DNA of 48,823 bases from CAZHDI01 sp964531285 (GCA_964531285.1 CAZHDI010000019.1:1-48823), one strand, 5' to 3'; shown: positions 25,755-33,851, numbered from the stretch's first letter. Made by a program: numbers and translations. The notes: generated by a model not told the origin, from the sequence alone.

Positions 25755-27377
25755 ATGAGCAAATATGAAACCGGCCTGGAGAAATCCCCGGCCAATCACC
25801 GTCCGCTCTCGCCGTTGAGCTTTCTGGAGCGCTCCGCGGCGACCTTTCCGGACCGGACCGCGGTCATCCATGGCGACCGGCGCACGAGCTATCGCGATTT
25901 TTATGCCCGTTGCCGCCGGCTGGCCGGTGCGCTGACCCGGGCGGGACTCGGCAAGGGCGACACGGTCGCGGTCGTGGCGCCGAACATTCCGGCGATGCTG
26001 GAGTTGCACTATGGCGCGCCGATGATCGGCGCGGTGCTCAATGCAATCAATTATCGTCTCGACGCGGCGGCTATCGCCTTCATTCTGGACCATGGCGAGG
26101 CGCGGATCGTCTTTGTTGACCGGGAATTCTCCGGTCTCGTGAACGATGCCCTGGCGCTGTGCAAAGCCAAACCCATTGTCATCGATATCGACGACCCGGA
26201 TTATGACGGACCCGGCGTGCGCATCGGCGTTCAGACCTATGACGATTTTCTGGCCACCGGCGATCCGGCATTCGAATGGGCCTGGCCGGACGATGAATGG
26301 GACGCCATCGCGCTGAACTATACCTCCGGCACCACGGGCAATCCCAAGGGCGTCGTCTATCACCATCGCGGCGCCTATTTGTTGGCCATGGGCAATGTGG
26401 TGACCGCCGGGATGAGTCAGCACCCGGTCTATTTGTGGACCCTGCCCATGTTCCACTGCAACGGCTGGTGCTTCACCTGGTCGCTGAGCGTGGTGGCCGG
26501 AACGCATGTGTGCCTGCGCCGGGTTGAGGCGGCCCGCATTTTCGAGGCCTGCGCCGAACACGGCGTGACCCATCTGTGCGGCGCGCCCATCGTCATGGGC
26601 ATGCTCGTCAATGCTAAGCCGGAGGAGCGCCGCCCCCTGCCCGGCACCGTGGATTTCTACACCGCCGCCGCCCCGCCGCCCGCCTCCGTGATCGAAGCCA
26701 TGGAATCCCAGGGCTTTTTCATCACCCATCTTTACGGCCTGACCGAAACTTACGGGCCCTCGGTGATTAATGCCTGGCACAGCGAATGGGATGATCTGCC
26801 AGCGGACGAACGGGCCCGGGTCAAAGCGCGCCAGGGCGTGCGTTATCAGGTGCTCGAAGGTCTGTCGGTGCGCGACCCGGAGACCATGGCCGAAGTGCCC
26901 AAGGACGGCGAGACCATGGGCGAGGTCATGTTCCGCGGCAATGTGGTCATGAAGGGCTATCTGAAGAACCCCAAGGCCACAGAGGACGCCTTTGCCCATG
27001 GCTGGTTCCATTCGGGCGATCTCGGCGTCTGGTATCCGGACGGATATATTCAGCTCAAAGACCGCTCCAAGGACATCATCATCTCGGGCGGCGAGAATAT
27101 CTCGTCGATCGAGGTGGAAGACGCCCTCTACCGGCACCCCGCCGTTCTGGAAGCGGCAGTGGTCGCCAAGCCGGACGAAAAATGGGGGGAGACACCCGTC
27201 GCCTTCATCGCCCTGAAACCCGGGTACAAAGCGACGCAGGACGAGATCATCCAATTCTGCCGGGACAACCTTGCCCACTACAAGTGCCCGCGCTATGTGG
27301 TGTTCACGGAGTTACCGAAAACCTCGACGGGCAAAATTCAGAAATTCCGCCTGCGGGATATGGTGGATGATCTGTGA
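25755..27377 (+). CDS. Acyl-CoA synthetase (AMP-binding)
   Basis: A 540-residue ANL-family ligase, second in the window. Core motifs are YTSGTTGNPKGV, MFHCNGWCFTWSL, LYGLTETYGPS, FHSGDLGVWYPDGYI, LKDRSKDIIISGGENIS and TSTGKIQKF with the catalytic lysine. The FHCNGW segment and overall length fit the medium/long-chain acyl-CoA synthetase group that includes plant AAE and bacterial dimethylmethylpropionate-type ligases. AAGGAGG five bases before 25755 fixes the start. Different enough from the ligase at 17271 to have another substrate. Confidence 0.93.
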   Translation: MSKYETGLEKSPANHRPLSPLSFLERSAATFPDRTAVIHGDRRTSYRDFYARCRRLAGALTRAGLGKGDTVAVVAPNIPAMLELHYGAPMIGAVLNAINYRLDAAAIAFILDHGEARIVFVDREFSGLVNDALALCKAKPIVIDIDDPDYDGPGVRIGVQTYDDFLATGDPAFEWAWPDDEWDAIALNYTSGTTGNPKGVVYHHRGAYLLAMGNVVTAGMSQHPVYLWTLPMFHCNGWCFTWSLSVVAGTHVCLRRVEAARIFEACAEHGVTHLCGAPIVMGMLVNAKPEERRPLPGTVDFYTAAAPPPASVIEAMESQGFFITHLYGLTETYGPSVINAWHSEWDDLPADERARVKARQGVRYQVLEGLSVRDPETMAEVPKDGETMGEVMFRGNVVMKGYLKNPKATEDAFAHGWFHSGDLGVWYPDGYIQLKDRSKDIIISGGENISSIEVEDALYRHPAVLEAAVVAKPDEKWGETPVAFIALKPGYKATQDEIIQFCRDNLAHYKCPRYVVFTELPKTSTGKIQKFRLRDMVDDL

Positions 27378-27401
27378 TCGCGCCACCGTTGCCTTGGAGC
27401 G

Positions 27402-27434
27402 AAGGCCGGAACCGAATAATCCGGTTCCGGCCTT
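27402..27434. terminator. 13-bp hairpin, likely terminator
   Basis: AAGGCCGGAACCG (27402-27414) pairs perfectly with CGGTTCCGGCCTT (27422-27434) around seven bases. It lies 25 bases after the acyl-CoA synthetase stop and faces the convergent DUF465 gene. The T-run is only two bases, so its strength rests on the stem. Confidence 0.65.
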
Positions 27435-27588
27435 ATGGTCACCAAGAGGACGGGGCTGTCCGAGCCGTATGGTCAAAAGATCCTTAAATCCGCAATGCTC
27501 TCATGCGGATTGTTCGGATACGGCGGATCGGAGAGCCGTCTGGGGAGTTGGAAAATGGGAGGCGGTCTGCGGCGGGGTGCCGGGCCTC

Positions 27589-27762
27589 TTAGGCGATGCG
27601 TTGTCGGAGGCGTTCGATTTCCTCCTTGAGGCGAAGCTTCTGCTTCTTCAGTTCGGTGATTTTCAGGGGATCCGCACTGGGATGCTGAAGTTCATGATGC
27701 AGAACTTCGTCGACCCTGCGGTGCTTGTCGGCAAGTTCAGAGAGATGGGAATCAAGAGCCAT
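27589..27762 (-). CDS. DUF465 (YdcH-family) small protein
   Basis: A 57-residue coiled-coil protein starting MALDSHLSELADKHRRVDEV. The family pattern is clear: a first helix with LxxKHRxVDEx, a short loop HPSADPLKI, then the second helix ELKKQKLRLKEEIERLR. GGAGG sits five to six bases before the ATG. Function of the family is unknown; members are small, abundant cytosolic proteins. A second DUF465 gene lies at 29141 on the other strand, on the far side of ubiX. Confidence 0.88.
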   Translation of the reverse strand: MALDSHLSELADKHRRVDEVLHHELQHPSADPLKITELKKQKLRLKEEIERLRQRIA

Positions 27763-27887
27763 ATGCACCTCCTACATTACGACCTCATGAGTAAATCACG
27801 GCCCGTTCGGCTTGTCAGGATGAAATCGGCAGGCCCGGCTGAAAAAGCGTTCAGGCCCAAGACTCTTGCTGGAATGACAGGCACACA

Positions 27888-28499
27888 ATGACACACACAC
27901 CGCGTCTCATCGTCGGGATCAGCGGCGCTTCGGGCGTCGTCTATGGCATCAGACTGCTGGAAATCCTCCGGGAATTGGGCGTGGAAAGCCATCTGGTTGT
28001 CTCGAAGGCAGCTGAGATGACTCTTGCCTATGAAACCGACAAAACCGCGAAAGATTTGTCAGCGCTCGCTCATAAGCGTTACGCGGCCGGCGACATGGGC
28101 GCGGCCATATCGTCCGGATCCTTCCCTTCGCTCGGCATGGTCATCGCCCCGTGTTCGGTCAAATCCATGTCCGAAATCGCGACAGGGGTGACCACGACAC
28201 TGGTCACCCGGGCCGCCGATGTCACGCTGAAGGAACGCCGCCGGCTGGTCCTGATGATCCGGGAAACCCCGTTCCACACGGGCCATCTGCGCTCCATGGC
28301 GGCGTTGTCGGAAATGGGCGCCATCATTGCGCCGCCGGTCCCGGCGTTCTACACGCGCCCCACAACCGTCGATGAAATCGTCGATCAGTCCGTCGGCCGC
28401 GTTCTGGACCTGTTCGGCCTTGAGGCCCGGATCACGCGGCGCTGGGGCGAGGATATCGAACCCGGCCGGCCCGACCGGAAGACCGCCGACGATGTCTGA
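27888..28499 (+). CDS. ubiX: Flavin prenyltransferase UbiX
   Basis: A 203-residue enzyme that attaches a dimethylallyl group to FMN, giving the prenyl-FMN cofactor of UbiD decarboxylase in ubiquinone synthesis. Motifs are GISGASGVVYGIRLLE, the SSGSFPSLGMVIAPCSVKSM active-site loop, and VLMIRETPFHTGHLRSM. Its stop overlaps the TIGR02444 start by eight bases, so the pair is translationally coupled. No ubiD is in the window. Confidence 0.96.
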   Translation: MTHTPRLIVGISGASGVVYGIRLLEILRELGVESHLVVSKAAEMTLAYETDKTAKDLSALAHKRYAAGDMGAAISSGSFPSLGMVIAPCSVKSMSEIATGVTTTLVTRAADVTLKERRRLVLMIRETPFHTGHLRSMAALSEMGAIIAPPVPAFYTRPTTVDEIVDQSVGRVLDLFGLEARITRRWGEDIEPGRPDRKTADDV

Positions 28500-29040
28500 G
28501 TCCCCCAACGGGGCGCTTACGGACGAGTTCTGGGCCTGGTCCCTCGATGCCTATGCCCGCGCGGACGTGGCGCGCCGCGCACTGGCGCTTCAGGACGAGG
28601 CCGGCGCCAATGTGAATGTGCTCCTCGCTTGTTGCTGGCTGGCCCAGACCCGCGGGCAGGCCCTGAGTCCCGAAGCCCTCACCGGCGCGCTCACGGCCAT
28701 GAGCGACTGGTCGGGCGCGGTCACGGGGCCCTTGCGCGGCGTCCGCCGGGCCCTGAAACCGCGCACCGAGCCCGGTTCGCAAAGCCTGCGCGATGCCGTC
28801 AAGGAGAGCGAACTGGCGGCCGAGCGCATCGAGCAGGCGATTCTGTGCGCGGCGCTGGCGCCGGCCCCAATGACCGGCACCGGCACTGAGTCGGTTCCGG
28901 ATCAGCCCGATCATGCGGCGGTTCTTGCCCTACGAAGCCTTCAGACTTACGCCGCGCTTCTGCCGCAGTCCCATGGTGACCTAACGTCAACGCGCGAATT
29001 GCGGGCATTTGTTAACGCGGTGTTCGGACTGGACGGGTAA
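28492..29040 (+). CDS. TIGR02444 family protein
   Basis: A 182-residue mostly helical protein with EFWAWSLDAYARADVARRALALQDE and ANVNVLLACCWLAQTRGQAL, the signature of the TIGR02444 family (uncharacterised). It overlaps the ubiX stop by eight bases. The close coupling with ubiX suggests, but does not prove, a link to quinone or flavin metabolism. The C-terminal third is less conserved in appearance. Confidence 0.82.
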   Translation: MSESPNGALTDEFWAWSLDAYARADVARRALALQDEAGANVNVLLACCWLAQTRGQALSPEALTGALTAMSDWSGAVTGPLRGVRRALKPRTEPGSQSLRDAVKESELAAERIEQAILCAALAPAPMTGTGTESVPDQPDHAAVLALRSLQTYAALLPQSHGDLTSTRELRAFVNAVFGLDG

Positions 29041-29140
29041 TCTGTCACAGACTTGCGGGTTTGATGGAAGTGCGTTAACCACTTGCGGCTGCATCCAAAA
29101 TGGCACAGCGGCAGAGTGAAACAGTTGGGTTTGACCGGCG

Positions 29141-29347
29141 ATGATCCTTGACGACGACAAAGGACTGCGTGACCGCCTTCTGGCTCTCAAGATTGAGCAC
29201 CGAAGCCTGGACGAGGCCATTATCGACCTGACCTCGGCGCGCAGCGCCGATCAGATCAAAATGCAGCGCCTGAAAAAGGAAAAGCTGCAACTCAAAGACG
29301 CGATCACACGCATCGAGGATGAGCTGTATCCCGATATCATCGCGTGA
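29141..29347 (+). CDS. DUF465 (YdcH-family) small protein, second copy
   Basis: A 68-residue two-helix protein. The first helix has LLALKIEHRSLDEAI and the second MQRLKKEKLQLKDAITRIEDEL, with the DQI turn between. It is clearly related to the 57-residue protein at 27589 but longer at both ends. The ribosome site is weak. A 10-bp GC-rich hairpin follows the stop. Confidence 0.87.
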   Translation: MILDDDKGLRDRLLALKIEHRSLDEAIIDLTSARSADQIKMQRLKKEKLQLKDAITRIEDELYPDIIA

Positions 29348-29353
29348 GCGCCA

Positions 29354-29382
29354 GCGCGCCCGCTGACGATTTGCGGGCGCGC
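29354..29382. terminator. GC-rich hairpin after DUF465
   Basis: GCGCGCCCGC (29354-29363) pairs with GCGGGCGCGC (29373-29382). There is no T-run, so it may act as a weak terminator or only shield the RNA 3' end. It separates the DUF465 gene from purE. Confidence 0.45.
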
Positions 29383-29509
29383 CTGACCACATTGAGCAGA
29401 GACTCGCGCTCGAATCCCGCCTAATGGTGAAGTAAGTCTTAACGGCTTTGGGCCCCGCCCCGGAGCCATCGACGCTTCTCGCCACCTTCTTGCCGGACCC
29501 GCGCGCGCC

Positions 29510-30055
29510 ATGTCGCCTGATCAGCCACCCGTCGCCGTCATCATGGGCAGTCAGTCCGACTGGTCCACCATGCGCCATGCCGTCGATATCCTCGACGCGC
29601 TGTCGGTGGGCGTGGACGCGCGGATCGTCTCGGCGCATCGCACGCCCGACCGGCTGACCGCCTTTGCCAAGGGCGCGCGCGATGCCGGCTTCAAGGTGAT
29701 CATTGCCGGTGCGGGCGGCGCGGCCCATCTGCCGGGCATGGCCGCGGCCATGACACCGCTGCCGGTTCTTGGCGTGCCGGTCCAATCCAAGGCGCTGTCG
29801 GGTCAGGACAGCCTGTTGTCCATCGTCCAGATGCCGGCAGGCATCCCCGTGGGCACGCTTGCGATCGGGACGGCGGGCGCGAAGAATGCGGCGCTGCTGG
29901 CCGCCGCGATTCTCGCCCTTGAGGATTCGGCCCTGGCCGCGCGGCTCGATGCGTGGCGGGCGCGGCAAAGCGCGGCGGTGGCGGAGCGGCCCGTGGACGA
30001 GGATCCGAGCGATGCCCCGGCGGGCGCGGTTCAGGGGGTCAAGACAACGCCATGA
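29510..30055 (+). CDS. purE: N5-CAIR mutase PurE
   Basis: A 181-residue class I PurE, which converts N5-carboxyaminoimidazole ribonucleotide to CAIR in purine synthesis. Active-site motifs are VIMGSQSDWSTM, SAHRTPDRL with the catalytic histidine, and IAGAGGAAHLPGM. The last 20 residues (after ARQSAAVAERP) are a poorly structured extension beyond the usual length. The stop overlaps the purK start by four bases (ATGA). Confidence 0.97.
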   Translation: MSPDQPPVAVIMGSQSDWSTMRHAVDILDALSVGVDARIVSAHRTPDRLTAFAKGARDAGFKVIIAGAGGAAHLPGMAAAMTPLPVLGVPVQSKALSGQDSLLSIVQMPAGIPVGTLAIGTAGAKNAALLAAAILALEDSALAARLDAWRARQSAAVAERPVDEDPSDAPAGAVQGVKTTP

Positions 30056-31161
30056 AAGACAAGCATCGCGGACCGGTGGTCGAACCGGGCGGCACGATCG
30101 GGATCCTGGGCGGCGGCCAGCTTGGCCGGATGCTGGCCCTTGCGGCGGCTCGCCTGGGGCTCAGGGCGCACATCTATTGCGAGGAAGCCGACGAGATCCC
30201 GGCCGCCGATATCGCGGCGTCCGTCACCACCGCGCCCTATGACCGGGAAGAACCGCTGCGGGCCTTTGCCGATGCGGTCGATGTGATCACGCTCGAATTC
30301 GAGAATGTGCCCTTCGAGACGGTTCAGTTTCTCTCCGAATTGAAGCCGACCCGGCCCGGCGCACGCGGCCTGCGGGTGGCCCAGGACCGGCTTCAGGAAA
30401 AAACCTTCCTCAACGGCATCGGCATCCCGACGACGCAGTTCTCGCCGGTCGGCAATGGCGGCGAGCTGGTCACCGCGCTTCAGCGCATCGGCGTGCCGAG
30501 CATTCTGAAAACCCGGCGGCTGGGCTATGACGGCAAGGGCCAGATTGCCCTGTCCAGCCTGACCGAGCGGGAGATGGCCTGGGAGACGGTCAAGCGCGCG
30601 CCGTCGATCCTGGAGGCGCATGTGCCGTTCGAGCGCGAGCTGTCAGTGATTGTCGCGCGCGGGTCGTCCGGTGAGGTCGTCACCTATGACATCGCCGAAA
30701 ACGTCCACGACAATCATGTCCTGCGGCGCACGGCGGTGCCGGCCCGGCTGGACCCCGCGCAGGACCGGGCAGCCCATGAAATGGCGGCCCAGATCGTCAG
30801 CGCGCTCGACTATATCGGCGTCATGGGCGTCGAATTGTTCGAGATGAGCGACGGCGGCCTCCTGGTCAACGAAATCGCGCCGAGGGTTCACAATTCCGGC
30901 CACTGGACACTCGACGGTTGCGCCGTGAGCCAATTCGAGCAACACATCCGGGCCATTGCCGGCTGGCCGCTCGGCTCGACGGACCGGCACTCGGATGCGA
31001 TTATGGAGAACATTCTCGGTGACGAGGTCGCCCATTACGCCCGCCTCCTCGACCATGCCGGCGCGGCGGTCCATCTTTACGGCAAGCGCGAAATCCGCCC
31101 AGGCCGGAAGATGGGGCATTTCACTCAGCTTTTGCCGCTGGGCCAACTGGCCGGCGGCTGA
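30052..31161 (+). CDS. purK: N5-CAIR synthetase PurK
   Basis: A 369-residue ATP-grasp enzyme making N5-CAIR from AIR, bicarbonate and ATP, the step before PurE. Visible are GGGQLGRMLALAA, ITLEFENVP, the ATP-binding LKTRRLGYDGKGQ, EAHVPFERELSVIVAR, VELFEMSDGGLLVNEIAPRVHNSGHWT and the C-terminal VHLYGKREIRPGRKMGH. Start chosen by the ATGA overlap with purE. Confidence 0.97.
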   Translation: MKDKHRGPVVEPGGTIGILGGGQLGRMLALAAARLGLRAHIYCEEADEIPAADIAASVTTAPYDREEPLRAFADAVDVITLEFENVPFETVQFLSELKPTRPGARGLRVAQDRLQEKTFLNGIGIPTTQFSPVGNGGELVTALQRIGVPSILKTRRLGYDGKGQIALSSLTEREMAWETVKRAPSILEAHVPFERELSVIVARGSSGEVVTYDIAENVHDNHVLRRTAVPARLDPAQDRAAHEMAAQIVSALDYIGVMGVELFEMSDGGLLVNEIAPRVHNSGHWTLDGCAVSQFEQHIRAIAGWPLGSTDRHSDAIMENILGDEVAHYARLLDHAGAAVHLYGKREIRPGRKMGHFTQLLPLGQLAGG

Positions 31162-31179
31162 GCGACGAGACGACGGACC

Positions 31180-31371
31180 ATGTTGAGCAAACCCCTGCTA
31201 ACCGTCCATGAGACGGCCGCCCAATTGAAGGTCAAGGAAAGCACGGTGCGCGCCTGGATCCGCGATAAGAAGTTGCGCGCGATCAAATTCGGGCGCGAAT
31301 GGCGTGTCGCCGTGATCGACCTGGAAGCCTTCCTCAACGAGAACGCCAATAAGGACGCCCCGCCCCGGTGA
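31180..31371 (+). CDS. Excisionase-type helix-turn-helix protein
   Basis: A 63-residue protein with a MerR-like winged HTH of the HTH_17 group: LTVHETAAQLKVKESTVRAWIRDKKL, then a wing AIKFGREWRVAV. It begins 18 bases after purK and seems part of the same transcript. It could regulate a local operon. No phage genes are near, so the excisionase label reflects fold only. Confidence 0.88.
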   Translation: MLSKPLLTVHETAAQLKVKESTVRAWIRDKKLRAIKFGREWRVAVIDLEAFLNENANKDAPPR

Positions 31372-31405
31372 GGTTCGCCCCGGTGAGGTTCGCCCCGGTG
31401 AGGTT
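31361..31405. repeat. Three perfect 15-bp tandem repeats
   Basis: CGCCCCGGTGAGGTT occurs at 31361, 31376 and 31391 with no mismatch. The first copy contains the stop codon of the HTH gene, and the third abuts the stop of the COQ9 gene, so the repeats fill the space between two convergent genes. Confidence 0.9.
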
Positions 31406-32112
31406 TACCGCGTCCGGCCGCCCGGATAGCGCAGGGTCGCCAGAACCGCGAGCGGCGACGGCAGTTTCTCCATGGCGCCGCGCACCCGGGCCTTGGTCTT
31501 CTCGAAGCTCATGACGCCTTCGATGCGCCGGTCGAGAAACGCCCAGGTCTCGGCGCTGTCCGGCGTTTCATCGGAAAACCAGGCCAGCACCGTGGCGCCA
31601 TAGACCGCGCTCAAGGTCGCGCGCTTGGTGTAGAAATTGAAATCGGTCGAGGTGTCGCCGATCGTCCGCCAGATCCGGTCGCAGGTGCGTGCGATGTGCC
31701 GGGCCGCCTCGCTGGCATGAACCGGGGACGCCAGGAACTGGGACGCGCGATAGGCGGCTTCTTTATGGGGCGCCATCGCCTCGATCCGGGCGCGCACCGC
31801 CCAAGTGATCTTGTCGCGGATCCGCATGGTCTCCAGATCCATCTCCGCCAGGCGGGCCGCCATGGCCTCATCGTCGCGCAAGGCCAGATAATCCACCAGA
31901 TCCGCCACCCCGCGGGGGAAGGCCCGGCGTTGGACGGCCCGGTCATAGCCCGCTTCCACCGCCGCCCGGCGCAGCACATCCAGGCTCCAGCCCTCGAACG
32001 CAGCCAGATCGATCGCGCGGTCCAGGATCGCGTCCCGCGCCGGTGCCAGATCCGCGGTGCCGTCCGCCGTGCCGCGCGCCCCGTCGTTCGGATCGTCGTG
32101 CGGATCGCTCAT
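31405..32112 (-). CDS. COQ9 family ubiquinone biosynthesis protein
   Basis: A 235-residue helical protein. The TetR-like N-terminal part has ILDRAIDLAAFEGWSLDVLRRAA, and the diagnostic COQ9 region has DFNFYTKRATLSAVYGATVLAWF and a C-terminal FLDRRIEGVMSFEK. COQ9 binds lipids and presents quinone intermediates to the hydroxylases. The start overlaps the def stop by four bases (ATGA), so both are made from one transcript. Confidence 0.95.
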   Translation of the reverse strand: MSDPHDDPNDGARGTADGTADLAPARDAILDRAIDLAAFEGWSLDVLRRAAVEAGYDRAVQRRAFPRGVADLVDYLALRDDEAMAARLAEMDLETMRIRDKITWAVRARIEAMAPHKEAAYRASQFLASPVHASEAARHIARTCDRIWRTIGDTSTDFNFYTKRATLSAVYGATVLAWFSDETPDSAETWAFLDRRIEGVMSFEKTKARVRGAMEKLPSPLAVLATLRYPGGRTR

Positions 32113-32690
32113 GCGCTGTCTCCCTCGCCCTTTTGGTCACCCTCGTCCTCTGGGCCGTTCTCGTCCTCGCGATGATGCACCCGCTCGGTATCGAACATGA
32201 GCGTGTCCATCGACGCCATGCGGTCCGGATAGAGGATTCCGTCCAGATGATCGAGTTCATGCTGGATGACGCGGGCGTGAAAGCCCTTGGCCTCCCGCTC
32301 GACCGGTTTGCCGTCCGTGCCGACACCGCGATACCCGATATGGGTGTAGCGCGGCACCCGGCCCGTCAGGCCCGGGATCGACAGGCAGCCCTCCCACCCG
32401 TCGGCCTTCTCATCGGACAAGGGTTCGATCACCGGATTGATCAGCACGGTCAGAGGCGCGATTTCGGCTTCGTCATCGCTTGAGGAGCGGCCCGGCGGGG
32501 CGAAAAACACGATGAGCCGCTGGGACACATGGACCTGAGGCGCGGCCAGGCCCACGCCTTGGGCGTCATGCATGGTCTCGATCATCTGCGCGGCGAGACG
32601 GTCGATCTCCGGCGCGGTCGGATCGTCAATGGGAGCCGCGATCTGGCGCAGCACGGGATGGCCCATCCGGGCGATTTTGAGCAATGTCAT
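32109..32690 (-). CDS. def: Peptide deformylase
   Basis: A 193-residue metalloenzyme removing the formyl group from new proteins. The three motifs are QGVGLAAPQV, GWEGCLSIPGL with the metal cysteine, and QHELDHLDG with the two metal histidines (144 and 148). The start MTLLKIARMGHPVLR is the family N-terminus, with GGAAAA nearby. A longer reading upstream is not supported. Confidence 0.96.
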   Translation of the reverse strand: MTLLKIARMGHPVLRQIAAPIDDPTAPEIDRLAAQMIETMHDAQGVGLAAPQVHVSQRLIVFFAPPGRSSSDDEAEIAPLTVLINPVIEPLSDEKADGWEGCLSIPGLTGRVPRYTHIGYRGVGTDGKPVEREAKGFHARVIQHELDHLDGILYPDRMASMDTLMFDTERVHHREDENGPEDEGDQKGEGDSA

Positions 32691-33014
32691 GGGTTTTCCA
32701 TACGCGCTCGCGGGCTGACTGGTCAAAGAGTCCAATGGTCACCGCCCGCCAATCCGCCCCGCGCGCCCGATCCGCACGAAACCGGCGCCCGCGCGTCGCC
32801 TGTGCCGCGATCAGGCTGGACAGGCGCGGTGCCGCGGGCTATACACCATCTCCCGCGCCGTTTCTGACGGAGCGGCAAACTGCGTTGGACGGGGCACCCA
32901 TCGAACCTGGGTCCGCCCTCCCGTCTTGTCCAGGGGCTCCGCCGTGCGGCGGCGCGCATCCCGAAAGCCGCTGAAACTCCAAAGGGCGGCTTATCTCCCG
33001 ATGCCCTGACGCCC

Positions 33015-33069
33015 TTGAACCAGACGGGATTGAACCAGACGGGACCGCCTTTACGGATCTCGTATCCGC
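33015..33069. repeat. 55-bp direct repeat, copy left of gap
   Basis: Identical to 33170-33224. Inside it TTGAACCAGACGGGA is repeated twice in tandem (33015-33029 and 33030-33044). Confidence 0.95.
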
Positions 33070-33169
33070 NNNNNNNNNNNNNNNNNNNNNNNNNNNNNNN
33101 NNNNNNNNNNNNNNNNNNNNNNNNNNNNNNNNNNNNNNNNNNNNNNNNNNNNNNNNNNNNNNNNNNNNN
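33070..33169. other. Scaffold gap of 100 N
   Basis: A run of exactly 100 undetermined bases, the conventional placeholder for a gap of unknown size. Reading frames that cross it are meaningless. Confidence 0.99.
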
Positions 33170-33224
33170 TTGAACCAGACGGGATTGAACCAGACGGGAC
33201 CGCCTTTACGGATCTCGTATCCGC
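33170..33224. repeat. 55-bp direct repeat, copy right of gap
   Basis: Perfect copy of 33015-33069, beginning directly after the gap. Likely the same sequence at the ends of two contigs. Confidence 0.95.
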
Positions 33225-33267
33225 CCGCCGGCGCACCGTGAGTAGATGTGAGACCGAAGGAGCAACC

Positions 33268-33477
33268 GTGCAGATCATCGTCCGTGACAACAATGTCGAC
33301 CAGGCGCTGCGCGCCCTGAAGAAGAAAATGCAGCGTGAAGGCGTATTCCGGGAAATGAAGCTGCGGAACTTCTACGAAAAGCCGTCCGAAAAGCGCGCCC
33401 GCGAGAAGGCCGAGGCCATCCGCCGGGCCCGCAAGCTGGCCCGCAAGCGCGCCCAGCGCGAGGGTTTGCTGCGCTGA
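33268..33477 (+). CDS. rpsU: 30S ribosomal protein S21
   Basis: A 69-residue very basic protein. The N-terminal VQIIVRDNNVDQALRALKKK and the middle REGVFREMKLRNFYEKPSEKRA match bS21, needed for initiation on the small subunit. The start is GTG at 33268 with AAGGAG five bases before it; the family begins MQIIVRDN, so the upstream ATG at 33238 is rejected. A strong terminator follows. Confidence 0.97.
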   Translation: MQIIVRDNNVDQALRALKKKMQREGVFREMKLRNFYEKPSEKRAREKAEAIRRARKLARKRAQREGLLR

Positions 33478-33521
33478 GGCGCCGCGCATTTCCGGTTGGA
33501 CGAGCCAGTTGGACGAAAGTG

Positions 33522-33552
33522 AAACGCGGTGCCCCAGGCGCCGCGTTTTTTG
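33522..33552 (+). terminator. Rho-independent terminator of rpsU
   Basis: AACGCGGTGCC (33523-33533) pairs with GGCGCCGCGTT (33537-33547) with one G-U pair and a three-base loop, followed by TTTT. It lies 45 bases after the rpsU stop. Confidence 0.93.
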
Positions 33553-33563
33553 TTTGGGTGGGC

Positions 33564-33851
33564 TCAGGTCGTCAGATGGCCCTTGCCGGGGACGAAATTG
33601 GCCTCGATCCGGATGCCGTCCGGGTCCTCGAACAGAACCGACTAATAGCCCGGCGCCCATTGGTCCTCGCGCGGCGCCCGAATGATCAAGGCCCCAAGGC
33701 TTTGGGCGATCTTGTGGATCCCGTCGACATCCTCGCGTGAGCGCGCCCGGAAACAGACATGATGGAGGCCAACGCGGGTCTGATCGAACGTGCCCGGAGC
33801 CTGCGCCGGCGCGATGGCAACGCCCGTGCGTCCACCGATGCCGGCCCGCCG
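33564..33851 (-). pseudogene. VOC/glyoxalase family remnant
   Basis: Directly behind the GNAT stop and in the same frame the minus strand encodes the C-terminal two thirds of a VOC protein: GRTGVAIAPA, then FDQTRVGLHHVCFRARSRED, then a premature TAG (33644-33642) inside APGY*SVLFEDPDG, ending GIRIEANFVPGKGH. Most relatives have tyrosine at the TAG. The N-terminal beta-alpha-beta unit is missing, and no start or ribosome site precedes the remnant. It is therefore both truncated and interrupted. Confidence 0.8.

Larger units (their letters stand above)
32691..33267. other. Intergenic region containing the assembly gap
   Basis: About 577 bases, including 100 N, separate def from rpsU. I find no gene or RNA motif here. 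It contains 15-bp repeats and the duplicated 55-bp segment described separately. Real length is unknown. Confidence 0.6.

Noticed and set aside
32890..32935. tRNA-like T-arm (GGTTCGATGGG) on the minus strand
   Set aside because: The loop and stem do not fit a T-arm, and no acceptor or anticodon arm can be built around it.
33015..33224. CRISPR-like repeat around the gap
   Set aside because: Only two contiguous copies with no unique spacers of regular length; the gap explains the arrangement better.
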